Shown in pieces: positions 54,834 to 63,632 of a stretch of 64,000 nt of DNA. Under the pieces are notes generated by a model. The model saw nothing but the letters and a program-made list of their open reading frames with translations, was not told the DNA's origin and did not search any database. Source of the stretch: Nitrobacter sp963807355. Lineage in GTDB: Bacteria; Pseudomonadota; Alphaproteobacteria; Rhizobiales; Xanthobacteraceae. The translations under genes and the position numbers were made by a program. Within the stretch, counting starts at the first letter, position 1, and every line of letters begins with the position of its first letter. The stretch covers positions 112,840 through 176,839 of the forward strand of contig CAWEBX010000012.1 in NCBI GenBank assembly GCA_963807355.1. Direction: 5' to 3'.

Positions 54834-55100
54834 ATGAAACTCTTTGCTTCTATAGCTTTCGCATTCGGCCTCGGTATTGCGTCCGCGCAAGCGATGCCTA
54901 TTACGCCGCTTCACGATACCGGTACGGTCACCCAAGTTGGATGGCGATGCGGTGGTCCGGGCTGGCACATGAACCCATGGGGACGGTGTGTTCCAAATCG
55001 CGGTTACTACGGTGCACGGGGTTACTATGTCCCACCGCGCTACTATGGTTCGCGCCGCTACTATGGCCCGAGAGGGTATTACGGTTGGCGCCGCTGGTGA
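54834..55100 (+). CDS. Secreted Gly/Tyr/Arg-rich protein with GCG_CRPN-type motif
   Basis: 88 residues. A signal peptide (MKLFASIAFAFGLGIASAQA) is followed by RCGGPGWHMNPWGRCVPN, the Cys-flanked 'GCG...CRPN' prefix motif that I know from small exported repeat proteins, then repeats of YYG(S/P)RRYYGPRGYYG. GGAGG lies 7 nt upstream of ATG 54834. Probably surface-exposed. A terminator follows. Confidence 0.7.
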   Translation: MKLFASIAFAFGLGIASAQAMPITPLHDTGTVTQVGWRCGGPGWHMNPWGRCVPNRGYYGARGYYVPPRYYGSRRYYGPRGYYGWRRW

Positions 55101-55108
55101 CGAAACAG

Positions 55109-55135
55109 AGCCCGCTGTTTGGCGGGCTTTGTTTG
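55109..55135 (+). terminator. Intrinsic terminator after the GCG_CRPN-type gene
   Basis: 7-bp stem AGCCCGC / GCGGGCT, 6-nt loop, then TTGTTTGC, 9 nt after the stop. Confidence 0.75.
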
Positions 55136-55835
55136 CATCATGTGTTGACGAAAAAGAAACCAGAGCACCTTGGGTGCCGACCCCGCTTTCCGTGAATTCA
55201 CTTAGTCGGGAACGGCTCCTTCGTTTCATTCAAGCAAATACTCCAAAAATCAAAAGAGCAACCTGAACCCGTAGCTTTGTACTCCAGAGATCTCGTCGCC
55301 AAGTCGACGGAAATGCCAAAATGTGCGAATACATCGTAAATCTCGGAGATCGTTAACTCGTTCATTAGCGGCTTGGAGGTTGCGCCGACAATCCCGCCTC
55401 GCCCAAAAACCAGACCGCTCACGAACGCTCAAGTCTTGTCGGATTTCATGGAGGGTTTCGTAGTTGCCGAACATCGTCGCGCATCGAGCATCCAATCAGC
55501 GTCACTGGCGAGTAGCTGATGATCTTGAATGCCTTTGGCAACTTGGCCTTATCTATTGTGGGAATGTTCATATCTTGCCTCGTGATCTTTAAGTTGTAAT
55601 GCCAGTGCCTACGGCGGCAGCTTGGCATAAACCAGTTGATACCCAAGCAATTGGAGGTCGGATCCGGGACCAGTCGTCATCCCTTCTGATCCGTCGTGCG
55701 ATCCATCCGTTAGGCCGAGGGGCGTGCTAGATCGTAGGCGGAAAAGGAAGGTGATGCGCTGCTCGGCCGCGCCATGGAACATCACGGCAGTCCCGGAACT
55801 TGGCAGTGCAGGGTTTCCGGAGGAAGTGCGAGGCG
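55136..55835. other. 700-nt zone with only weak short frames
   Basis: Lower in G+C. The best candidate is a 41-residue minus frame (55446-55571) listed separately. The rest reads poorly and looks like decayed DNA. Confidence 0.4.
55446..55571 (-). CDS. Possible 41-residue protein
   Basis: ATG 55571 with GAGG 6 nt upstream encodes MNIPTIDKAKLPKAFKIISY and SPVTLIGCSMRDDVRQLRNP. A good ribosome site, but no family and a very short frame. Confidence 0.3.
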   Translation of the reverse strand: MNIPTIDKAKLPKAFKIISYSPVTLIGCSMRDDVRQLRNPP

Positions 55836-56165
55836 ATGAACGCGCGCCTGTTCTATGGCGGCTCAATCCAACCGTCGCCGACGATCGCGCAGGCCATATT
55901 CTCCAGCTATGACATCCTGGAAACTCGCTGCGGTCGGTGCGGCCTATGCACCGGCATTCCGCTAGACACCATCCGGGCGCATTCCAAGACCGAAATTTGG
56001 AAGCTCGAGGAATCGGAAGCGCTGCGCTGCGAACCGTGCAGCGACAGCAAGGGCTGGAAGCAGCGGCTCCAAATTGTCTGCCTCCGTCCAGGCAAGCCGC
56101 TCCATGATCCGGATAAACCTGCGCCGATCGCCGGCCAAGCCAAACGCGACCGTCAGGATCGGTGA
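55836..56165 (+). CDS. Zinc-ribbon-like small protein, neighbour of SRAP
   Basis: 109 residues from ATG 55836, which has GAGG just upstream. The core has two Cys clusters, RCGRCGLC near residues 34-41 and CEPC near 69-72, with WKLEESEALR between, a pattern that fits a four- or five-Cys zinc site. No membrane segment. Its stop is 1 nt before the GTG of the SRAP gene, so the two are likely one operon. Function unknown; similar pairs may occur in relatives. Confidence 0.6.
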   Translation: MNARLFYGGSIQPSPTIAQAIFSSYDILETRCGRCGLCTGIPLDTIRAHSKTEIWKLEESEALRCEPCSDSKGWKQRLQIVCLRPGKPLHDPDKPAPIAGQAKRDRQDR

Positions 56166-56166
56166 T

Positions 56167-56753
56167 GTGTGCAATCTTTATTCGATGACGAAGAATTTCG
56201 ACGCTATCCGACGGCTATTCGGCGCGATGAACAGCCATGTCGGTAATCTGCCATCCCTGCCCGGCATCTTTCCCGACTACCCGGCGCCGATCGTGCGCAA
56301 CTCGGCCGGCGAACGCGAGATCGTCATGGCGCGCTGGGGGATGCCAACGTCGCAATTCGCGCAGGAATCGGCCAAGAAGCGCGCGACAAAACTGGAAGCC
56401 AAGGGCCAGCATGTCGATTTCAATGAGATGCTGGGATCAGAGCCGGACAGCGGTGTGACGAACATCCGCAACACCTCGAGCATGCATTGGCAGCGATGGC
56501 TTGGCCCCGAAAACCGGTGCCTGGTGCCGTTCACGTCGTTCTCGGAATATGACACCATCGATGAAAGAAGGTGCCGGTCTGGTTTGCGATCGACGAGAGC
56601 CGGCCCTTGCTCGCATTCGCTGGCATCTTGACGAACTGGACCTGCGTGCGCAAAGCGAAGGTTCTGCAGCGACCACTGCCGGACGGATCGCTTCAGATCG
56701 TGGCAACAGGCAAAAAAGAGGACGCTAAAGACTCCTCAGCAACTCTCATATGA
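56167..56753 (+). pseudogene. SRAP (YedK/HMCES-like) peptidase with frame change and internal deletion
   Basis: The intact family protects abasic DNA via a catalytic Cys2. The GTG at 56167 puts Cys second (MCNLYSMTK), and GAMNSHVGNLPSLPGIFPDY, MARWGMP, NTSSMHWQRWLGPENRCLVP follow. A frame change at about 56565 shifts to VPVWFAIDESRPLLAFAGIL. After TNWTCVRKAK the sequence jumps straight to VLQRPLPDGSLQIVA, the usual C-terminal end, so roughly 50 residues with the conserved catalytic His region are missing. Thus it is damaged in two independent ways. Confidence 0.75.
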
Positions 56754-57042
56754 ACTGTCCCGCCGCTTCGAAGATCCAGTCACGATACCTGACGGGCGGA
56801 TCATCCGCACCATTGGCGAGGCGGCGGAATTCGCGACGAGTCTTCCGAGGAAGGCCGGCAACACCAAGCCATGGCAGATCGCCGCTAAAATGCTGCACGA
56901 AGCCGCGGAGCACGGCGGCCCTTTCATATTCATGGCGCGGATCGTTTTTTACAAAGCAGTGCACGGCGACACGCCACCGCCAATCGGCAAGGGCAAGATG
57001 AGTCGTCGGTGGAAAAAAGGCAAGTTGGCGAGGGATCGATAA
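56746..57042 (+). pseudogene. 98-codon gene lacking a start codon
   Basis: The frame SYELSRRFEDPVTIPDGRII, then RTIGEAAEFATSLPRKAGNT, WQIAAKMLHEAAEHGGPFIF and TPPPIGKGKMS runs to TAA 57040. It resembles a conserved small protein that I recall from this bacterial group, usually starting MSYEL. Here the codon before S is CTC and no ATG/GTG/TTG occurs upstream in frame, so it looks as if the ATG was lost at the junction with the decayed SRAP gene. An internal ATG near 56893 would give a short form. Confidence 0.55.
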
Positions 57043-57131
57043 AGGGACGTGGCTCCGTGAAGCGTCGGGCAAATTGAAGGCGGACCTAACGTCCAGTAAT
57101 CAATGGTCCGCGGTGGCCCGCGGCGGTCCTT

Positions 57132-57680
57132 TCATTTGGCGTTCGCATCGTCCGAACACCCGCCCGGCCGCCCGCCGTCACGAATGCATGCTCGATAGGC
57201 CCAGGGCACAACGTACGATCCCGCCCATATCCCAAGCCCTGCCCGCTCCCTTCTGAGCGGCCGTATACTTGCCGTGTGAACACCTGGGCCAATCGAACGC
57301 GAAGCCATTGCGCACAAGCCATTCCCCAACGTCTTCGCCATCAATCGAACATATCGCCACAACCCGCCCGTACTGATCGCTGCTAACGCCTTCGCAGCTA
57401 GCCGGCCTGCCTGCGATATAGCGGTCAAGTTCGTTGGCTGATTTGGCCGGCCCCACATCGATACTGCAGACTATCGTCGCCACGGCAGAGTTGATCGGAC
57501 TCGAGAGCGTCTATGCCGGAGAGGCGAATGCGCTGCCCATGGATTTCGAGCGTGTCGCCGTCGAGAACGGACGCTTGGCCGACGATTTGTTTCTGCGAGT
57601 GAGGGCGAAGAAGAGAGCGTGACAAGTGTTGCGATCAAGAGGCGATCAAGTCTCACTTCGCATGATCCATTGCTTTCCAC
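57132..57680 (-). pseudogene. Decayed thermonuclease-like (SNase) exported nuclease
   Basis: Three or more frames together give a signal peptide (LLIATLVTLSSSPSLA), ASVLDGDTLEIHGQRIRLSG, CRGDDSLQYRCGA, then KSANELDRYIAGRP, DQYGRVVAICSIDGEDVGEW, SHGKYTAAQK, and GIWAGSYVVPWAYRACIRDG to the stop at 57132. The usual GIDAPE reads GIDALE. At least two frame changes are certain. The family hydrolyses DNA/RNA in the periplasm. Overlaps the neighbouring gene at 57653 only slightly. Confidence 0.7.
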
Positions 57681-57922
57681 TTGCCGTCACGGATTGCCAA
57701 CATGACCCGAGCCTGAGGTTTAAGGATAGGATTCCGTTTGCTCCCTGCGAGCGCTTCGACTTCGTCCCAATCAATTAGAACGGTGCCGTCGTCCTTTACG
57801 TCATAGAGCGCGGTATCGTTGAGTGATTGTATGACTTTAACGGTCTTGACGGCTTTTGGCTCTTGGGCGGAGGCGACTGTTAGAAAAAGTATCGCCGCCG
57901 TCAGCACGATGTGTCGGGCCAC
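57653..57922 (-). CDS. Small exported hypothetical protein
   Basis: 89 residues. A signal peptide (ARHIVLTAAILFLTVASAQ) precedes a mostly beta-like mature part (VIQSLNDTALYDVKDDGTVL and RNPILKPQARVMLAIRDGKW). The GTG at 57922 has GGGGAT about 8 nt upstream. The 3' end overlaps the SNase remnant by 28 nt. No family recognised. Confidence 0.55.
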   Translation of the reverse strand: MARHIVLTAAILFLTVASAQEPKAVKTVKVIQSLNDTALYDVKDDGTVLIDWDEVEALAGSKRNPILKPQARVMLAIRDGKWKAMDHAK

Positions 57923-58187
57923 GATCTATATCCCCATCGGTCGTTGCTCAGAACCTCGATGCGACTCATAAATCCCGGATGATCTTTCGACTCAAGGGAT
58001 AGAGAAGGAACGGCCTGCTCAGCGGGGACGCGCGCAAATGGCCCGACTCGGACAATGCCTTGATCTAGATCAACGCAGAAGTGCGCCGCCCGTTTCCTAT
58101 ACGCGTCAGCATTCGTCAAATGATCCAATATCGAAAAGCGCCTCAAAAAGCACATCCGGTTTCAGACCAAAGGAAGAGGATCGTGTC

Positions 58188-59887
58188 ATGAGCAACGATC
58201 GGATTGCGAAAACCCTGAGACCAGCACCGAGCCGACCAATGCAGGATTGAAACGCCGCGATCTGCTGCTAAGCGCTAGTTCCCTTGCCGCGGCTTCAGCG
58301 CTGTCGTCGTTTGGACTGACAAGTCCGGCCCAGGCGCAGCAACGATCGTCGGCATCGGATGGCCAGCGACCGAATATCGTTTTTATCATGGGTGATGACA
58401 TTGGCTGGTTCAACATTGGTGCCTACCATCAGGGTATCATGGCGAGCCGGACGCCAAACCTCGACAAGCTCGCCGCAGAGGGAATGCGCTTCACAGACTA
58501 CTATGCAGAGGCGAGTTGCACGGCAGGCCGCGCCAACTTCATTACCGGAGAATTACCGATCCGCACGGGCCTTACCACAGTCGGCCAAGCCGGCTCCCCT
58601 ATAGGCATGCCGGGGCAAGCGCCGACCATTGCGACAGCGCTGAAATCCATGGGCTACGCCACTGGACAGTTCGGCAAGAACCACCTCGGTGACCTCAATG
58701 AGTTTCTGCCGACCGTGCATGGCTTCGACGAGTTCTATGGCTACCTCTATCATCTCGACGCGATGGAAGACCCGGCTCACCGCAACTACCCACAGGCGCT
58801 GTTGGACAAAATCGGTCCTCGCAACATGGTGCACTCCTGGGCGACCGACGTCGACGATCCGACGGTGCAACCGCGCTGGGGCAAAGTCGGAAAGCAGCGC
58901 ATCGAGGACGCTGGAACGCTTTATCCGAAGCGGATGGAGACCGTTGACGACGAAATTCTACAAAACACTTTCGCCTTCATCGACAAGGCGAAGCAAGACA
59001 AAAAGCCGTTTTTCGTCTGGCTCAACCCCACGCGCATGCATGTGGTCACCCACCTCTCGGAAAAATACGAGAACATGCGCAACGCTAACAACGGTTGGTC
59101 GATTTCGGAGGGTGGATTTGCCCAACTAGACGATATCGTCGGTGCCGTCATGAAGAAGCTCAAGGATGAGGGCTTTGACGACAATACCATTGTCGTGTTC
59201 ACAACCGATAATGGGGCAGAGAATTTCACCTGGCCTGATGGCGGACAGACGCCATTTGCGGGCGGTAAGGGAACAGCGCTGGAAGGTGGCTTCCGCGTGC
59301 CCTGCATCATCCGCTGGCCGGGTAAGGTGCCGTCGGGAAAGGTTGAGAACGGTATTATGTCAGGGCTCGACTGGTTTCCAACCTTCGTCGCCGCTGCCGG
59401 CAACTCGAACATTGCCGACGAGTTGAGGAAGGGAAAGCAGCTCGGCGACAAGACCTACAAGGTCTACCTTGATGGTTACAACCAGATGGACTTGATTACC
59501 GGAAAAGGCCCTTCTACCCGTCACGCGGTCTTCTATTTCACGGAGGGGACCCTGAGCGCGGTGCGCATCGACGATTTCAAGTATCGCTTCACTGATCAAC
59601 CGGGTGGCTGGTTGGGCGGCACGGTCAAGGTTGATTGGCCAATTCTTACCAATATCCGCCTCGATCCCTTCGAGCGCACAAATTTGCCCAGCGGCGACAA
59701 GGGGTCATTGGCATTTTATAACTGGTTCGTTTTTGAGTTCTGGCGGTTTCAGTTCGTACAGCAAGAGGTTGGTAAGCTCGCCCAGACCGCGATTGAGTTT
59801 CCACCGATGCAAAAGGGCGCAAGCTTCAACTTGGAAGCCGTTAAGGAGCAGATCGAAAAAGCCATACAGTCGCGCGCTGGCAAGTAG
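58188..59887 (+). CDS. Arylsulfatase with a probable frame change at the N-terminus
   Basis: Hydrolyses sulfate esters; needs a formylglycine from C91. The main frame (from TTG 58247, 546 residues) has a Tat-like signal (KRRDLLLSASSL), metal Asp at FIMGDDIGWF, the modification motif ASCTAGRANFITGELPIRTG (C91 to R95), TTDNGAENFTWPDGG and FDPFERT-type end. An ATG at 58188 begins MSNDRIAK in another frame; adding one A in the AAAA run near 58203 joins it to NPETSTEPTNAGLKRRDLL, so the native start is probably 58188. The next gene is a HAD phosphatase 98 nt downstream. No formylglycine-generating enzyme is in the window. Confidence 0.85.
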
Positions 59888-59985
59888 AACAACGCGGTGA
59901 GCGGCCCCCGACAAACCAACACAGGCCTGTCCTGGTGGCCGGCTTACTTCGCTACCTATTGAGCCAGCAAACGAAGGAGTCGATT

Positions 59986-61023
59986 ATGGACCCGATCGTG
60001 CGGCTTCCTCTTCTTGACCGTCGTGCACTGCTTTCGTCGTTGACCGTGCTTCCGCTTCTGCCGGTAGTTCTGCGTTTCACATCCGCGACGGCGCAAGCCC
60101 AGGGCGATCCACTACCGTCATGGAACGAGGGCGCGACCAAAGCTTCGATCCTCGATTTCGTCGCGCGCGTCACAACCCAAGGCGGACCTTTCTTCGTTCC
60201 GGCCCACGAGCGCATCGCAACCTTCGATAACGACGGCACCCTTTGGGTCGAGCAGCCGATGTATGTCCAAATGGCCTTCGCGCTCGATCGCGCGAAAGCG
60301 ATGGCGCCAATGCATCCGGATTGGAAGACCAAGCAGCCCTTCGCAGCAGTGCTGGACGGTGACTTAAATGCCGTCGTCGCTTCCGGCGAAAAGGGATTGG
60401 TCGAAATCATCGCCGCGACGCATGCCGGCATGACTACTGCAGAATTCGAGCAAATCGTCAGCGATTGGCTCGCGACCACGCGAGATCACCGTTTCAATCG
60501 GCCTTATGTCGAACTGGTCTACCAGCCGATGCTCGAATTGCTCGCTTACCTCCGGGCCAACGGCTTCAAGACCTACATCGTGTCAAGCGGCGGTATCGAG
60601 TTCATGCGACCGTGGACCGAGCAAATCTACGGGGTGCCGCCGGAGCAGGTCATCGGGTCGTCGATTAAGACTAAATTTGAGATGAAGGACGATGAGCCGA
60701 CACTTTTCCGGCTGCCTGACATGAACTTTATCGATGACAAGGCTGGAAAGCCGATCGGCATCAACGAACACATTGGCCGCCGTCCAATCGCGGCATTCGG
60801 AAACTCCGACGGCGATCTCGAAATGCTGCAATGGACGACGCTCGGCGCCAGCGGTGCACGGTTCGGTCTGATCGTCCACCATACCGACTCCGAACGCGAA
60901 TACGCCTACGACCGCCAGTCGCATTTCGGGAAACTCGACATAGCGCTCGACGCCGCTGCTGTGAACAGGTGGACGGTGGTCGACATGAAGAAGGACTGGA
61001 AGCGGATCTTTGCATTCGAGTGA
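59986..61023 (+). CDS. HAD-superfamily phosphatase, exported
   Basis: 345 residues from ATG 59986, with GAAGGAG about 8 nt upstream. It starts with a membrane/signal segment (LLSSLTVLPLLPVVLRFTSATAQAQ), then DNDGTLWVEQPMYVQ with the nucleophile D81, SSGGIEFMRPW, and GNSDGDLEMLQ with the last acidic pair. It is typical of an acid-phosphatase-like HAD protein that sits beside arylsulfatases. Likely in the periplasm. The substrate is unknown. The pair suggests scavenging of sulfate and phosphate. Confidence 0.85.
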   Translation: MDPIVRLPLLDRRALLSSLTVLPLLPVVLRFTSATAQAQGDPLPSWNEGATKASILDFVARVTTQGGPFFVPAHERIATFDNDGTLWVEQPMYVQMAFALDRAKAMAPMHPDWKTKQPFAAVLDGDLNAVVASGEKGLVEIIAATHAGMTTAEFEQIVSDWLATTRDHRFNRPYVELVYQPMLELLAYLRANGFKTYIVSSGGIEFMRPWTEQIYGVPPEQVIGSSIKTKFEMKDDEPTLFRLPDMNFIDDKAGKPIGINEHIGRRPIAAFGNSDGDLEMLQWTTLGASGARFGLIVHHTDSEREYAYDRQSHFGKLDIALDAAAVNRWTVVDMKKDWKRIFAFE

Positions 61024-61357
61024 TTCCAATTTGGTCATTTGAGCGCGCGGTTCATCGGGGTTGACCCGCTAAACTGATTCGGCCGCACAATGACCGGTGC
61101 GCCACGAGGTTCATACCTTCATCTTGGAATGCAGCCAGCAGATTGAACCACTGCGATTTTGCTTCTTAGCCATGACAAAAGGACAGCAACACATGCCCGC
61201 GGCGTAGCCTGAAAACAGAGCTTACGCTTCCCTCTGTTCCTTGATGCGCTTCTTGATTCGCTGCGGGTTAACCTTGGAGCAACGTTTTGCTTAAGGTTGA
61301 ATTGAACCTTAGGGAGCCCTATGAGACATACATACCAGCGACGGGGACTTTTAGTGA
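61024..61357. promoter_or_regulatory. Gap with an inverted repeat
   Basis: 334 nt, no gene. TAAGGTT (61292-61298) / AACCTTA (61305-61311) with a 6-nt loop, preceded by a further TTAACCTTGG at about 61268; may be an operator. Confidence 0.35.
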
Positions 61358-61633
61358 GTGAGTAGCGCCATGAGTGCCCCCTTAATTGATCAGCCCAGAC
61401 AGGCCTTTCTCACTTTTTCGCTCGCCCAACTCGCTACCCAGCATCACAAACTCTCCCTAGAAATGGCTACCATTCGAGGCATGAGGCGCAAGCTGGCCAT
61501 GAAGGGTTTGGCGCAGGTCCAGAAAACGGCAGTCGTTCTTACAGACGAACGTCTAGGCTCGCGGACGAACGGAAAATCAAAAGGAGACTTATATCCCGGA
61601 GAGGATACGGGCGTTGCAAGACTTTCCGGATGA
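61358..61633 (+). CDS. Possible small hypothetical protein
   Basis: 91 residues (MSSAMSAPLIDQPRQAFLTF, then a basic helical middle). An internal start at 61370 is equally good. No ribosome site, no family. The stop is followed by a short hydrophobic frame (61661-61858, GAVCGLIAGVPTGFGDWIGA) that might be another small gene starting with TTG. Confidence 0.3.
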   Translation: MSSAMSAPLIDQPRQAFLTFSLAQLATQHHKLSLEMATIRGMRRKLAMKGLAQVQKTAVVLTDERLGSRTNGKSKGDLYPGEDTGVARLSG

Positions 61634-62286
61634 GACCCCTGTAGCTGGATCGGGAAGTTTTTGGCAGCTGGAGCAGTGTGCGGGCTGATCGCCGGCGTAC
61701 CAACCGGGTTCGGTGATTGGATTGGCGCCGGGATCGCTCTTCAACTTGGCTATCTTGGCGGGGCGTTTTTGCGAAGCGTGCTTGCGCGGTTCACCGCTAG
61801 CGTTAAGCTTCGTACGAGGAGCCGGATTCGAAAGCTGAGACGACGGCCGGTGCCGTGACATGGCGAACTTTCGCATGTTATCGATTGCTATAGTTTAAAA
61901 ATTTCAGGTCGAGTTCAACTGTAAGGCGTTCCACAAGACCTTCGGTGGAGGCTGACGCCAGGATCGCCGGTAATCGAGCCTGCAACAGGAAGCCCAAAGG
62001 CGATGTGGACAGACGGCATGATAGCGTTTTCGGACGAGGTGGACCCGGTTCGCGTGAAGAAAACACGTCAAATCAAAAAGATAGAGTCTTTCATCGTTTC
62101 CGTGAAACGGTGAAAAACTCTACGAGCGAGTCGTCGGGGACGGGTACCGTCTGCGATTGCCAAACTGGCGCGAACGAGGTCAACCGCAGCAGCAAATGCA
62201 TTAGGCATACGACAAGCGAAAAAAGCATCGTTTTGTGCGGCGGCGGGCTGAGGTCCATGGCAAATGGCCTGGGTTCGGTGAAGATC
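61634..62286. other. Spacer with a hydrophobic short frame and repeat copy 2
   Basis: About 650 nt. Holds the weak hydrophobic frame at 61661-61858 and the repeat at 62021-62122. The remainder looks non-coding. Confidence 0.4.
62021..62122. repeat. Hairpin-bearing intergenic repeat, copy 2
   Basis: Starts ATAGCGTTTTCGGACGAGG and continues like copy 1 (CCGGTTCGCG, GAAGAAAACACGTCAAA). Its hairpin is TTTCATCGTTTC / GAAACGGTGAAA (11 of 12 pairs) with different bases from copy 1. Confidence 0.8.
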
Positions 62287-63509
62287 CTAGCGCGGGGTTA
62301 CGATCGGAGTTGGCGTCGTTATTACTGTGGTAGGCGTTCCACTGAGCGAGTTCTTCAAGATGTTGGCGTTGGTAGCATAAAGTACCGGATCGTTAGCCGT
62401 TGCCATAACTGTTCGAAGGAAGGTCAGGAACTTCGTCGTTTCGACCATCGAGGCATTGGACGTATAGATAATATCCTTATTCCGCATCTCGAAATTCTGC
62501 GCGAGGAAGTACCCTGAAGGGTCACGCAAATTGACGTGATAGATTACAGGTACGATCGGTCCTTCGAAGCGATTACAATCAATCCCGAGCCGGGTGGCGA
62601 CTTCCCGAGTTTCCCCCTCTATAGAGGAATACGAAGCTGGGATCGGCGCGACTATCGTTCAAGCCTTGAGGCTTGCCTAGGGCTTCTGCGAGAGAGGCGC
62701 CATGCCTCGAACTTGAATTGGCCCTGCTGCCCGTAGCTCCGAATGCAAGGAAGGTCTGTGGTTGGTTGAAAAGATAAATAACATCGTTCGGCAGCGCATC
62801 GATATTGTTGCTAATTCGTAAAGCAACGCACCAAATGGAGCGCTCGCTCGATGGTCTGTTACGCTCCAACGACACCCAAAGGTCATATCCTTGATTCACC
62901 GGACCGCCGGCCCTTGCGATATAATCCAGGATGCGTTCGCCAGAGGGGTTGGCTGGAAATCGCCCCGCCGTACGAACATCACCCAGCACGCTAACTAGGG
63001 ACGTGTTCTGTTGTGCCAGGGCGACGACGACTTGAGGCTCTAGAGCTCGGGCCTTCAGACGATCGACGATGGAGGCTCCGATTTCCGGGGGCGTAAGTCC
63101 TTTCGCGGGAACGGCACCAGCATATGGCACCGTAATGTTTCCGTGCTGATCGACAGCTTGATTGGGAATGGTAACGAAATTACCCGCGCGAACTCCGGTC
63201 TCGGACGTAAAAAGTCCGCCGGCCGCAGCCTCGAAGATCGTCACGCTGACCATATCGCCGACACCAAAGCGAAATGCCTTTGGCGGGGTCTTGTTAGCGA
63301 AAGCGTTCGACGATCTTTCGGAGTATACTCTCCCAAAATCTTTACGACTGAAGGAGCGAACATCCACCGAGGCGTACGGCCGCTTACCCGGCACACCTCC
63401 TTTTCCGACTGCTTCTCAACGTCAATACCTTGCGGGCCGCTGGCGGGGACGGTCGAACACCACTCACCAGAAGCGCCAAAAGAACCGAAGTCAGCGCAAA
63501 ATTTCGCAT
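62287..63509 (-). pseudogene. Decayed polysaccharide export lipoprotein (Wza/ExoF type)
   Basis: The protein is readable in several frames: signal and lipobox (MRNFALTSVLLALLVSG then CSTVP, start ATG 63509), VDVRSFSRKDFGRVYSERSS, the Poly_export core FRFGVGDMVSVTIFEAAAGG, DQHGNITVPYAGAVPAKG, SLBB-like ERILDYIARAGGPVNQGYDL, PNDVIYLFNQPQTFLAFGAT, the final EVATRLGIDCNRFEGP and RDPSGYFLAQNFEMRNKDII to the stop at 62287. Frame changes occur at about 63455, 63390, two near 62730 and one near 62610. The intact family forms the outer-membrane channel for capsule or EPS. The BY-kinase next door is its usual partner. Confidence 0.8.
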
Positions 63510-63579
63510 CGTCAGGCTCAAGGCGCCCCAATATGATTCACCAAGAACATCGCATTTATGGGGATTGAAAACAGAAAAA

Positions 63580-63619
63580 GATTAAGCCACGGCACTCGAA
63601 ACTCAAGAGTTGTGGCTTA
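63580..63619 (-). terminator. Terminator after the BY-kinase gene
   Basis: Stem TAAGCCAC (63583-63590) / GTGGCTTA (63612-63619). On the minus strand it runs into ATCTTTTTCTG. Lies 14 nt after the kinase stop and before the wza-like gene. Confidence 0.65.
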
Positions 63620-63632
63620 TCTGGCCGACGAC

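Noticed and set aside
50000..58000. Prophage or integrative element
   Set aside because: Many small genes and hairpins, but no integrase, phage structural gene, tRNA target or flanking direct repeats were found.
57901..58155. 84-codon minus-strand frame upstream of the exported 89-residue gene
   Set aside because: No ribosome site, overlaps the start of the better-supported gene, no family features.
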